Translations under genes and position numbers: made by a program
Source: an uncultured Lachnospiraceae bacterium
GTDB taxonomy: Bacteria > Bacillota > Clostridia > Lachnospirales > Lachnospiraceae
Direction: 5' to 3'
Length of the DNA: 64,000 nucleotides
Assembly (NCBI GenBank): GCA_945919795.1
Contig: CAMEJJ010000002.1
Location: 124,001-188,000 of the forward strand
In this document: piece after piece, positions 56,920 through 64,000 of the stretch
Position numbering within the stretch: the first letter of the stretch is position 1
Layout: each line of letters opens with the position of its first letter
Notes under the pieces: generated by a model
What the model saw: the letters and a program-made list of their open reading frames with translations, nothing else
The model's database searches: none
Told to the model about the DNA's origin: nothing

Positions 56920-57939
56920 CTAGAATTTGCCTGCTGTAGCAGCTTCCTCGATGGAAACAGCTGTTGAAACAGTCATACCAACCATAGGGTTGTTACCTGC
57001 ACCGATTAAGCCCATCATTTCTACATGAGCCGGTACAGAAGAAGAACCTGCAAACTGTGCATCAGAATGCATACGTCCCATCGTATCTGTCATACCATAA
57101 GATGCAGGACCTGCAGCCATGTTATCAGGATGTAATGTACGTCCTGTACCACCACCGGAAGCAACTGAGAAGTATTTCTTACCAGCTTCGATTCTTTCTT
57201 TCTTATAAGTACCTGCAACAGGGTGCTGGAATCTGGTAGGATTTGTAGAGTTACCTGTGATAGATACGTCTACGTTTTCTTTCCACATGATTGCTACACC
57301 TTCGCAAACATCGTTAGCGCCATAGCAGTTAACTTTTGCACGAGGGCTGTTTGCATCTTTAGAATAGCATTTTCTGGAAACTTCTTTTACTGTATTTGTA
57401 TAAGGATCATATTCAGTTTCAACAAATGTAAATCCGTTGATACGAGAAATGATCTGAGCAGCATCTTTTCCAAGACCGTTTAAGATAACACGAAGAGGTG
57501 TTTTACGAACTTTGTTAGCTTTTTCTGCAATACCGATTGCACCTTCAGCAGCTGCGAAAGATTCATGACCTGCTAAGAAAGCGAAACATTCTGTTTCTTC
57601 TTCCAATAACATTTTTCCAAGGTTACCATGTCCAAGACCTACTTTACGTGTATCAGCAACTGATCCGGGGATACAGAAAGCCTGAAGACCTTCACCGATT
57701 GCTGCAGCAGCGTCAGCAGCTTTACGGCAGTTTTTCTTAATGGCAATTGCAGCGCCTACTGTATAAGCCCATTTTGCATTTTCGAAACAAATTGGCTGAA
57801 TGCCTTCGATTAAGCTATATACATCGATACCGGCAGCCATTGTAATATCTTTACATTCCTCAATTGAATTAATGCCATACTGTTTTAATACAGCAAGAAT
57901 CTGAGGTTCTCTTCTTTCATATGATTCAAATAAAGCCAT
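56920..57939 (-). CDS. GGGtGRT protein
   Basis: 339 residues. The name-giving motif SGGGTGRT is at about residues 262-268. Other conserved parts: FCIPGSVADTRKVGLGHGN, FLAGHESFAAAEGAIGIAEK and GLIGAGNNPMVGMTVSTAVS. The protein is soluble, Gly/Ala-rich, with several Cys residues. AGGAGG precedes the ATG and codons are those of a strongly expressed gene. Always reported next to an iron-sulfur scaffold-like gene; here 20 bases after it. The biochemical function is unknown. Confidence 0.93.
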   Translation of the reverse strand: MALFESYERREPQILAVLKQYGINSIEECKDITMAAGIDVYSLIEGIQPICFENAKWAYTVGAAIAIKKNCRKAADAAAAIGEGLQAFCIPGSVADTRKVGLGHGNLGKMLLEEETECFAFLAGHESFAAAEGAIGIAEKANKVRKTPLRVILNGLGKDAAQIISRINGFTFVETEYDPYTNTVKEVSRKCYSKDANSPRAKVNCYGANDVCEGVAIMWKENVDVSITGNSTNPTRFQHPVAGTYKKERIEAGKKYFSVASGGGTGRTLHPDNMAAGPASYGMTDTMGRMHSDAQFAGSSSVPAHVEMMGLIGAGNNPMVGMTVSTAVSIEEAATAGKF

Positions 57940-57959
57940 GTGTTTTCTCCTCCTAATCC

Positions 57960-58652
57960 TTACTCTTTTCTAGGGTCAATTACACGTACAGCATCCTGTA
58001 CACGACCATACTGACCAGAAGCTTTTTCAAGTGCTGTTGCAGCGTCATCACCGGCTTTGATGAAATCCATCATCTTACCGAAGTTAACGTATTTGTATCC
58101 GATGATCTGATCATCTTCATCAAGTGCAACACCTGTGATATAACCATCTGTAAGTTCAAGGTATCTGGGTCCCTTTGAAAGTGTACCATATGTAGTACCA
58201 ACCATTGAACGAGATCCTTTACCTAAATCTTCAAGACCTGCGCCGATTGCAAGACCGCCTTCAGAGAAAGCTGACTGTGTACGACCATAAACGATCTGTA
58301 AGAATAATTCTCTCATTGCTGTATTGATAGCATCACAAACAAGGTCTGTATTTAATGCTTCCATAACGGTTAATCCGGGAAGAATTTCTGCAGCCATAGC
58401 AGCTGAATGAGTCATACCGGAACAACCGATTGTCTCAACTAATGCTTCCTGAATAATTCCTTCCTTAACATTTAAGGATAACTTGCAGGCACCCTGCTGA
58501 GGTGCACACCAGCCAATACCATGTGTATAACCGGAAATATCCTTAACTTCTTTTGCCTTAACCCATTTTGCTTCTTCCGGGATAGGAGCACAGCCGTGAT
58601 GAACGCCCTGTGCTACCGGGCACATTTCTTCCACTTCTTTTGAATAAATCAT
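57960..58652 (-). CDS. Iron-sulfur cluster assembly scaffold-like (NifU-N) protein
   Basis: Start at 58652 (MIYSKEVEEMCPVAQGVHHG) with AAGGAG upstream. 230 residues. NifU_N-like Cys positions: Cys49 (IGWCAPQQGAC, with Cys56) and Cys77 (TIGCSGMTHSAAMAAEIL), a later LVCDAI, plus extra Cys11 and Cys21. It is longer than IscU (about 130), with a C-terminal extension. First gene of the pair with GGGtGRT; a hairpin sits in its leader. A cluster carrier dedicated to its neighbour is likely but unproven. Confidence 0.88.
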   Translation of the reverse strand: MIYSKEVEEMCPVAQGVHHGCAPIPEEAKWVKAKEVKDISGYTHGIGWCAPQQGACKLSLNVKEGIIQEALVETIGCSGMTHSAAMAAEILPGLTVMEALNTDLVCDAINTAMRELFLQIVYGRTQSAFSEGGLAIGAGLEDLGKGSRSMVGTTYGTLSKGPRYLELTDGYITGVALDEDDQIIGYKYVNFGKMMDFIKAGDDAATALEKASGQYGRVQDAVRVIDPRKE

Positions 58653-58687
58653 GTGAAATCTCCTTTCAATTATGTAGAATAATATAT

Positions 58688-58768
58688 TGACCAAGCGACC
58701 ATATCTGATTGCTTGTCACATTCTTCGAATATTTTCTCACATTTCCTAAAAAAAATCTAGTCATTATA
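58688..58768 (-). promoter_or_regulatory. Leader of the scaffold/GGGtGRT operon: -10 box and hairpin
   Basis: On the minus strand TATAAT (58768-58763) is a good -10; the only TTGTAA upstream is 21 bp away, so the -35 is unclear. In the leader TGACAAGC and GCTTGGTCA (58718-58688) can pair with one bulge around a 14-base loop, 36 bases before the start codon. Confidence 0.45.
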
Positions 58769-58812
58769 TATAAAAGTTTCTATAAAACATTACAAGGTAA
58801 TTATGCAAACAA

Positions 58813-59736
58813 TTATAAATTTTCAATATAATGACATTTGGGATATCCTGAACAACCATAAAATTGTTTTCCTGCAAATTCACCTTTTTTAGAAATACGT
58901 AGCACTAATTTTTTTCCACATTTAGGACATTTTTTATCATTAATATCACTTTCTTTTATAAAATCATCCTTTTTCTTTTCTTTTTCAACTTTATCAAGCA
59001 TTTCATTATATTTTTTTGAATAATCTGATTTATTTGGTCTAGACATTGATAAGAAAAACTGAGCATACTCTTTCATCTCAGTCTCTGAAAATGTCGTATA
59101 TCTCTCATTATTATCAATTTCTTTTATATATCTGGTTAATTGATCTGCACGAATTACCTTATCTTTTATTTCTTTTTTTGCATATTTATCATTTAATATA
59201 GTCTTAGGATTTGCCAAACATACTATAGACTTATAATTATTCGAAAAATTCTTTTCAAATAAAGGCTTTAATAAAGCATTTTTAGTAGACATTCGTATAT
59301 TTTTTATTACATTTAAATGTCTTTCATTCTGTGTAATAGGTGAATATATTCCTTCTTTTATTCTTTTTCCAAACATTTCGTATGAGCGTATAAAATTCCC
59401 ATTATTATCAATATCAATATTTCCTATAAGATTTTTACATTCAATAACATATAGATGTCTTTTGGTAATAACAAAAAAATCAATTTGTGCAGATAAATCT
59501 TCAAATTCTAAATAAATATCATGAAGAATATACATATCAATACCACTATTTTTAAGTTCAAATGCAATATTTTTTTCACCTATTTCTCCATAAAATGCTA
59601 ATTTAATCTGAAGTTCGATTTCTTTCTTTAAATCTCCTGTTGCCTTTTCAGAAAGCATTTTCATTTTTTCAATGAACTCAGAAGTATCACTATTTTCTTT
59701 TAAAAAAACAGGTCCCATTCCACCAAATAAACCCAT
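58813..59736 (-). CDS. NERD-domain protein with C-terminal topoisomerase zinc ribbon
   Basis: 307 residues. NERD domain: YGEIGEKNIAFELKN near residue 49, then the nuclease-like core AQIDFFVITKRHLYVIECKN (Asp...Glu-x-Lys). The C-terminus has a zf-C4 topoisomerase ribbon, CPKCGKKLVL ... YGCSGYPKCHYIE. NERD proteins are predicted nucleases; the ribbon suggests DNA binding. AT content and codons (AAT, AAA, ATA) are clearly richer in A/T than in neighbours, suggesting acquisition by transfer. GGGAGG precedes the ATG. Single gene between two operons. Confidence 0.86.
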   Translation of the reverse strand: MGLFGGMGPVFLKENSDTSEFIEKMKMLSEKATGDLKKEIELQIKLAFYGEIGEKNIAFELKNSGIDMYILHDIYLEFEDLSAQIDFFVITKRHLYVIECKNLIGNIDIDNNGNFIRSYEMFGKRIKEGIYSPITQNERHLNVIKNIRMSTKNALLKPLFEKNFSNNYKSIVCLANPKTILNDKYAKKEIKDKVIRADQLTRYIKEIDNNERYTTFSETEMKEYAQFFLSMSRPNKSDYSKKYNEMLDKVEKEKKKDDFIKESDINDKKCPKCGKKLVLRISKKGEFAGKQFYGCSGYPKCHYIENL

Positions 59737-59773
59737 TCTAAAATCCTCCCATAATGTTATAAGAACATAATTA

Positions 59774-59813
59774 AAAAAGCAAAAAAGAGCAAAACGAACG
59801 TTTTACCCTTTTT
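59774..59813 (-). terminator. Terminator of the ABC transporter permease-ATPase unit
   Basis: On the minus strand AAAAGGGTAAAACG and CGTTTTGCTCTTTTTT pair around TT, followed by GCTTTTTTAATT. Confidence 0.8.
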
Positions 59814-59820
59814 ACATTCA

Positions 59821-60618
59821 TTAGTTTGTCAACATCATACGGTCATTTGCGAATTCTCCGCCACTGACCTCTTCAAATTTCTTAAGCAGGTCAGAAACAT
59901 GAAGATTTTTCTTTTCTTCACCACGAACATCATAGATAACACGTCCTTCATGCATCATAATCAGACGATTGCCATGGGCAATAGCATCCTTCATGTTGTG
60001 GGTAATCATCAAAGTAGTAAGATGGTCCCTGTTCACGATGACTTCTGTTGTTTCCAATACTTTAGCAGCTGTTTTCGGATCAAGGGCTGCAGTATGTTCA
60101 TCCAATAACAAAAGCTTTGGTTTTACAAGTGTAGCCATTAAAAGGGTTAATGCCTGTCTCTGTCCACCGGACAAAAGTCCGACTTTAGATGTCAGACGAT
60201 CTTCCAGTCCAAGACCTAATATTTTTAATAACTCTTTGTATTCTTCACGTTCTTTTTTAGAAGTACCGCCCTTTAAACTCCGAAACTTTCCGCGACGTTT
60301 TGCCAGTGCCAGATTTTCATCAATTCCCATGGTTGCGGCAGTTCCTGTCATTGGATCCTGAAAAACACGTCCAAGATATTTTGCTCTTTTATGTTCGGAT
60401 AACTTAGTCACATCCACACCATCAATTAATATCTGACCGGCATCAACAGGCCAGACACCGGCAATGGCATTCATCATGGTGGATTTGCCTGCTCCGTTTC
60501 CTCCGATAACTGTTACGAAATCACCTTCTTCAAGAGTAAGGGAAAAATCATTTAACGCAACTTTTTCGTTTACAGTACCGGGATTAAATACTTTTGTAAC
60601 ATTTCTAATTTCCAGCAT
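59821..60618 (-). CDS. ABC transporter ATP-binding protein (TrpY/COG1101 type)
   Basis: Start at 60618 (MLEIRNVTKVFNPGTVNEKV) with AAAGGAG upstream. 265 residues. Walker A GGNGAGKST, Q-loop FQDPMTGTAATMGIDENL, signature LLSGGQRQAL, Walker B LLLLDEHTAALD, switch His in ITHNMKDAI. The MTGTAATMGI segment is diagnostic for the COG1101 group that pairs with COG4120 permeases and COG2984 binding proteins. Overlaps the permease gene by 14 bases. Confidence 0.93.
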   Translation of the reverse strand: MLEIRNVTKVFNPGTVNEKVALNDFSLTLEEGDFVTVIGGNGAGKSTMMNAIAGVWPVDAGQILIDGVDVTKLSEHKRAKYLGRVFQDPMTGTAATMGIDENLALAKRRGKFRSLKGGTSKKEREEYKELLKILGLGLEDRLTSKVGLLSGGQRQALTLLMATLVKPKLLLLDEHTAALDPKTAAKVLETTEVIVNRDHLTTLMITHNMKDAIAHGNRLIMMHEGRVIYDVRGEEKKNLHVSDLLKKFEEVSGGEFANDRMMLTN

Positions 60619-61540
60619 TCTGATTTTCTCCTTTCTTGATGGTAGGTTTTGTAAAATACTTTCCTTTCCAATAAGGGATTGCCAAAAATACGGCAACTAC
60701 CAATGCAGAAAGCAGTTTCAGCAAGTCAGTATCAATACCCATCCAGATAACAACCTGAAGAACGATATAGTATAAAATAGAACCAAAAGCTACGCCTAAT
60801 AACTTCAAAGCAAAATTCCGGAATATCTTACCAAAAATAGCCTCTCCGATAATAACGGCAGCTAAACCGATTACAATTGCACCACGTCCCATGTTGATAT
60901 CCGCAAACCCCTGGTACTGTGATAACAATCCACCGGATAAGGCAACCAGTCCGTTAGAAATCACAAGTCCAAGGACTTTTGACATATTGGTATTAATACC
61001 CTGTGCTCTGGACATATTGGAATTACAACCTGTTGCTCTTAATGCACAACCAAGCTCTGTTCCAAAAAACCAATATAAAGCGGCAATCAATAAAACTATG
61101 ATGATTGCAACAACAAAAATCGTATTTTTATAAAATGCGACATTTTTTATGTAACGAAGTGAAACCAATAAATCATATTTATCAACATTGATTGCCTGAT
61201 TAGATTTTCCCATGATTTTTAGGTTCACAGAATATAAACCAAGCTGTGTCAGAATACCGGCAAGAATTGCTGGTATTCCCATAAATGTATGAAAAATTCC
61301 TGTCGCCAGTCCGGCAGCCATACCGGCAAGGGTGGCAACCAATAAAGAAACAAAGACATTCTGTCCTGATAACATCATCATGATACATACGGCACCGCCC
61401 GTACATAGCGAACCATCAACCGATAAGTCGGCAATATCCAAAATACGAAATGTAATATAAATTCCGATTGAAGTGATACCCCAAATCAATCCTTGGGCAA
61501 CTGCACCCGGCATTGCCGCGAATAAATTCAAAATATTCAT
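60605..61540 (-). CDS. ABC transporter permease (TrpZ/COG4120 type)
   Basis: 311 residues, about eight membrane helices. BPD_transp_2 features: QGLIWGITSIGIYITFRILD, IADLSVDGSLCTGGAV, and the coupling region GCALRATGCNSNMSRAQGIN. AGGAGG precedes the ATG. It has its own promoter just upstream, separate from the binding-protein gene. Probable import of tryptophan or a similar small molecule by family; the substrate is not visible. Confidence 0.93.
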   Translation of the reverse strand: MNILNLFAAMPGAVAQGLIWGITSIGIYITFRILDIADLSVDGSLCTGGAVCIMMMLSGQNVFVSLLVATLAGMAAGLATGIFHTFMGIPAILAGILTQLGLYSVNLKIMGKSNQAINVDKYDLLVSLRYIKNVAFYKNTIFVVAIIIVLLIAALYWFFGTELGCALRATGCNSNMSRAQGINTNMSKVLGLVISNGLVALSGGLLSQYQGFADINMGRGAIVIGLAAVIIGEAIFGKIFRNFALKLLGVAFGSILYYIVLQVVIWMGIDTDLLKLLSALVVAVFLAIPYWKGKYFTKPTIKKGENQNAGN

Positions 61541-61578
61541 CGCAACCTCCTATTTTCTCTTTAAAGTCAACCTTTACT

Positions 61579-61606
61579 ATCATAACATGTTTTTAATATT
61601 TGTAAA
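61579..61606 (-). promoter_or_regulatory. Promoter of the permease-ATPase pair
   Basis: On the minus strand TTTACA (61606-61601), 16-bp spacer, TATGAT (61584-61579). Transcription would start about 30 bases before the permease. Confidence 0.62.
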
Positions 61607-61620
61607 ACTAAATTTTATAA

Positions 61621-61659
61621 TGCTTATATATTTTGCTTATATATTTTGCTTATATATTT
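61621..61659. repeat. Three tandem copies of a 13-bp AT-rich unit
   Basis: TGCTTATATATTT repeats exactly three times, followed by a degenerate CATTTTACTTATATAATTTG. It lies upstream of the permease promoter. From 61660 to about 61900 the sequence is further AT-rich, with TTGCATTGATTTG-like degenerate repeats and no gene. Confidence 0.9.
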
Positions 61660-61910
61660 CATTTTACTTATATAATTTGTTTGTGTTATTATGCACTGAT
61701 TTATTTTGCATTGATTTGTTTTGCTGCAATTTATTCTACACTGATTAATATTGCAAATTTTATTTAATTATTTTTGTAAATTTTTTTGATTATTTTGTTT
61801 GTTATATTTGATTTATTTTGTAATTATTGCTCACTATTATCATTCATAACTTTGAGGACACAGCAAATCGTCCCAATATGAATTTTATGTAAGTCTAAAT
61901 CGTGAACTGA

Positions 61911-62264
61911 TGTCGATTTGGAATGACGTGGCTGAACAAGTTGTAGGCCCAAACCGCATAACAGTGTCGATTTGGAATGACGTGGCTGAACAAGTTGTAG
62001 GCCCAAACCGCATAACGTTGTCGATTTGGAATGCGTGGCTGAACAAGTTGTAGGCCCAATTCGCATAACAGAGTTGATTTGGTATGACGTGCCGCAAGAA
62101 GTTATAGGTCCAAATCTCATATCAATGTCGATTTGGTATGACGTGCCTGAACAAGTTGTAGGTCCAAGCCGCATAACAGTGTCAATTTGGAATAACTTGT
62201 CGCAAGAAGTTGTAGGCCCAAAACAAAAAACAAATTAGATTTGGAATGATTAGTCATAAGAACA
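61911..62264. repeat. Tandem array of a 54-bp repeat (six units plus a decayed seventh)
   Basis: Units begin at 61911, 61965, 62019, 62072, 62126, 62180 and (decayed) 62234. All are 54 bp except the third, which lost one base. Shared words are TGTCGATTTGGAATGACG, GAACAAGTTGTAGGCCCAAA and CCGCATAACA. Two subtypes alternate in the middle (GCTGAACAAG or GCCGCAAGAAG). Within each unit ATTTGG can pair with CCAAA(T), and in unit 4 GATTTGG/CCAAATC is perfect. The array lies between a terminator and the permease promoter. Confidence 0.95.
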
Positions 62265-62317
62265 TGCAGACACAGTACAAAAAATGATAATGGAGTAGTA
62301 ATCATATAAACGAAGTG

Positions 62318-62346
62318 AGCATATACAGTAAAAAATGAAGAATCAA
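62318..62346 (-). promoter_or_regulatory. Candidate promoter reading into the 54-bp array
   Basis: On the minus strand TTGATT (62346-62341), 17-bp spacer, TATGCT (62323-62318). It lies after the terminator of the binding-protein gene and directly before the array, so the array could be transcribed separately. Confidence 0.45.
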
Positions 62347-62361
62347 GTGATGATGCAACGG

Positions 62362-62397
62362 CATTATAAAAGGACATCCAAATAGAATGCCCTTTTA
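62362..62397 (-). terminator. Terminator after the substrate-binding protein gene
   Basis: On the minus strand AAAAGGGCAT and ATGTCCTTTT pair with one mismatch around a 9-base loop, followed by ATAATG. It separates the binding-protein transcript from the array. Confidence 0.72.
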
Positions 62398-62438
62398 TAC
62401 TTAATAATCCTATTTAATTGCAATGCAGTTTGATAAAA

Positions 62439-63494
62439 TTACTCTTCTGTTTCAATTGCAACGTAGTCAGAAGGAACTGTAATTCCTAAAGTTTCACAGT
62501 TAGATACATTGTATTCTTTTGTAAACTTAGGAGCATATTCGATCGGCATAGTAGCAATATCTTCACCATTTAATACTTTGATACCCATCTTACCTGTTGC
62601 ATATCCTAAATCATAGTAATCAATGGATAATGTTGCAATACCGCATCCGGAGCAAATACCTTCTTCGCCTGCAACAACGGGAACACCTGCAGGAAGACAG
62701 ATATTCTGGATGATTTCTGTATTTGATGCAACAGTGTTATCTGTGGGAACATAAATAACGTCTGATTCATTTGCTGCTGTTGTTACTACAGTTGCTAAAT
62801 CGTTTGAATCAGAGAATGCATAATAAGTACATGTATATCCCATTTCTTCCAGATAGCCTTTGATTGTATCAACCTGGTACTGTGAGTTAGCTTCTGCAGA
62901 GCAGTATAATAATCCAACGTTTTTAGCATCCGGGCAAAGCTCATGTAACATATCAGCCTGACCATCTAAGGGTGCTAAATCTGAAGTACCGGAAATATTT
63001 CCGCCAACTGTTCCATCAAAGTCTGATAAATCAAGACCGGTTGCATAATCAGTTACAGAAGTACCAAGTACAGGAATTGTATCGGTACCGGCCTGAGCTG
63101 CCTGTAATGCAGGAGTTGCATTTGCTAAAATCAAATTAACATTGTTTGATACAAAGCTGTTGATGATAGTAGAACAGGTATTGGAATCACCCTGTGCATT
63201 TTGTTCATCAAATACGACTGCATCTCCGAATTCTTCTGTTAATGCATCTTTAAATCCCTGTGTAGCTGCATCTAAAGCAGGATGCTGAACCAACTGACAA
63301 ATACCAACTGTATAAGTAGTACCTTCTGTTGTTTCTGTTGTTTCTGCTGTCTCTTCTACTTCTGCAGTTTCTTCTGTTTCAGTTACTTCTGTTGTTTCAG
63401 TAGATTCTGTAGAAGTTGTCTCTGTAGAACCACAACCAACCAGTAATGAAGCAGCCATAACACCTGCTAAAAGCATTGCTGTCAATTTTTTCAT
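62439..63494 (-). CDS. ABC transporter substrate-binding lipoprotein (TrpX/COG2984 type)
   Basis: 351 residues. Lipoprotein signal with lipobox SLLVGC (Cys21), then a Thr/Glu/Ser-rich spacer to about residue 58 (built of TTE/EET words). The binding domain starts YTVGICQLVQHPALDAATQG, the hallmark of the ABC_sub_bind family, followed by NAQGDSNTCSTIINSFVSNN. Strong GGAGG before the ATG. It pairs with the permease and ATPase genes beyond the repeat array. Substrate is probably tryptophan or a related small molecule by family only. Confidence 0.93.
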   Translation of the reverse strand: MKKLTAMLLAGVMAASLLVGCGSTETTSTESTETTEVTETEETAEVEETAETTETTEGTTYTVGICQLVQHPALDAATQGFKDALTEEFGDAVVFDEQNAQGDSNTCSTIINSFVSNNVNLILANATPALQAAQAGTDTIPVLGTSVTDYATGLDLSDFDGTVGGNISGTSDLAPLDGQADMLHELCPDAKNVGLLYCSAEANSQYQVDTIKGYLEEMGYTCTYYAFSDSNDLATVVTTAANESDVIYVPTDNTVASNTEIIQNICLPAGVPVVAGEEGICSGCGIATLSIDYYDLGYATGKMGIKVLNGEDIATMPIEYAPKFTKEYNVSNCETLGITVPSDYVAIETEE

Positions 63495-63555
63495 AACTTT
63501 TCCTCCATTTTTACTTTGTTAAAAAACTAGTCTGACAAAATCATATTTCGAAAAA

Positions 63556-63584
63556 AATATACAACACTTAACGTTCATCGTCAA
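63556..63584 (-). promoter_or_regulatory. Promoter of the substrate-binding protein gene
   Basis: On the minus strand TTGACG (63584-63579), 17-bp spacer, TATATT (63561-63556), about 60 bases before the start codon. No T-box sequence is visible in the leader. Confidence 0.72.
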
Positions 63585-63663
63585 TAGTTTTTTCCGTAGG
63601 AAAATTTGAAAAAAATATGAAAAAATCAAGAAAAAACAATAATCATACTGAAAAATCAACCCT

Positions 63664-63999
63664 TTAAATTAACTGTGTAATCTTACTTTCATGCTTGTAA
63701 ACAGAGTTTTCGTCAACCCATCCACGGATTGAATTTAACGGATAAATTCTGGTATTTTTACCAATTACTGTACCGGGATTCAATACGCAATTGCATCCCA
63801 CCTGTACACCATCTCCGATAATGGCACCCAGTTTTCTCATATCGGTTTCCAAAGAACCTAAAGGAAAATGAATCTCAACGTTTCGCTTATCATTTTTGAT
63901 GTTTGAAGTAATTGCACCGGCACCAAGATGGGACTTATAACCTAAAATACTGTCTCCTACATAATTAAAATGTGGTGCTTCTACTTCATCAAAAAGGAG
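63664..63999 (-). CDS. Sugar nucleotidyltransferase, left-handed beta-helix part (5' end outside window)
   Basis: The frame is open from the window edge to a stop at 63664 and gives 111 residues. They form hexapeptide repeats: HFNYVGDSILGYKSHLGAGA, then LGAIIGDGVQVGCNCVLNPG and TVIGKNTRIYPL. The HFNYVGDSILG segment is typical of the GlmU-like UDP-GlcNAc pyrophosphorylase/acetyltransferase beta-helix domain. The N-terminal nucleotidyltransferase part would lie beyond the window. The C-terminus (ENSVYKHESKITQLI) is complete. Confidence 0.78.
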   Translation of the reverse strand, partial: LLFDEVEAPHFNYVGDSILGYKSHLGAGAITSNIKNDKRNVEIHFPLGSLETDMRKLGAIIGDGVQVGCNCVLNPGTVIGKNTRIYPLNSIRGWVDENSVYKHESKITQLI

Positions 64000-64000
64000 A

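Noticed and set aside
61911-62264. CRISPR array
   Set aside because: Units are contiguous without spacers of different sequence, and no cas gene is in the window.
62026-62377. Open frames of 70-116 residues over the 54-bp array on both strands (repeats such as MRFGPTTCSATSFQID on minus and SIWYDVPEQVVGP on plus)
   Set aside because: They arise because the unit is 54 bp. Frames exist on both strands at once, the one-base loss in unit 3 shifts all of them, and no ribosome site or signal supports translation.

Overview
The window is one contiguous piece of a low-GC Gram-positive chromosome. Gene content and order point to an anaerobic member of the Clostridia, most probably Lachnospiraceae. The reasons are: the obg/rplU/nadD/yqeK/rsfS cluster; sporulation-lineage genes (ytfJ/gerW, DUF2953, ylbJ-like); an L27 with a cleavable N-terminus next to its protease Prp; a short HisG that needs HisZ; a cobalamin MetH without a reactivation domain; and a GGGtGRT protein next to an Fe-S scaffold. 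The species cannot be named from sequence alone. No rRNA, tRNA, CRISPR array, prophage or insertion sequence was seen.

Layout. 1-2.7 kb: the end of an AI-2E-family permease, dtd, and a divergent SOS pair (LysM protein / lexA) sharing several LexA boxes. 2.8-12.9 kb (minus strand): a housekeeping block of radical SAM, DUF2344, RNase G, Nudix, rplU-prp-rpmA, obgE, yhbY, nadD, yqeK, rsfS and a lipoprotein. 13-15.9 kb: hisZ-hisG-hisB-hisI from a clear sigma-A promoter. 16-22.6 kb: recU, two pseudouridine synthases, a YgiQ radical SAM protein, a ylbJ-like gene and a coiled-coil protein. 22.6-32.3 kb: coaD, rsmD, a type II topoisomerase pair, recG, a fakA-like kinase and an Asp23 protein. 32.4-37 kb: rpmB, a J-domain protein with a possible small membrane peptide, ytfJ/DUF2953, Nudix, and a CheY/CheX pair. 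37-46 kb: PBP, FtsW/RodA, U32 peptidase, zapA, ruvAB, a small permease, a NusG-II protein, and a rhodanese gene whose signal anchor carries an in-frame stop. 46-54 kb: branched-chain amino acid genes (leuCD with a divergent LysR regulator; ilvB with two small-subunit genes, then ilvC). 54-58.7 kb: metH and the GGGtGRT/scaffold operon. 58.8-59.7 kb: an AT-rich NERD-domain gene. 59.8-63.5 kb: an ABC transporter of the TrpXYZ-like type, split by a 54-bp tandem-repeat array. The window ends inside a left-handed-beta-helix sugar nucleotidyltransferase.

How the genes work together. Most of the window is core growth machinery: ribosome assembly, NAD and CoA synthesis, DNA topology and recombination, cell division and wall synthesis. 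It also holds biosynthesis of histidine, leucine, isoleucine/valine and methionine. LexA probably controls both itself and the LysM division inhibitor. The LysR protein probably controls leuCD.

The least explained items are: the 54-bp repeat array, with its own candidate promoter; two copies (plus a fragment) of a GTGTCAA...TTGACAC inverted-repeat element; palindromes near 45.9 and 48.15 kb sharing a 12-nt word; the GGGtGRT/scaffold pair; and the CheX protein with GspE/MshE-type N-terminal repeats.
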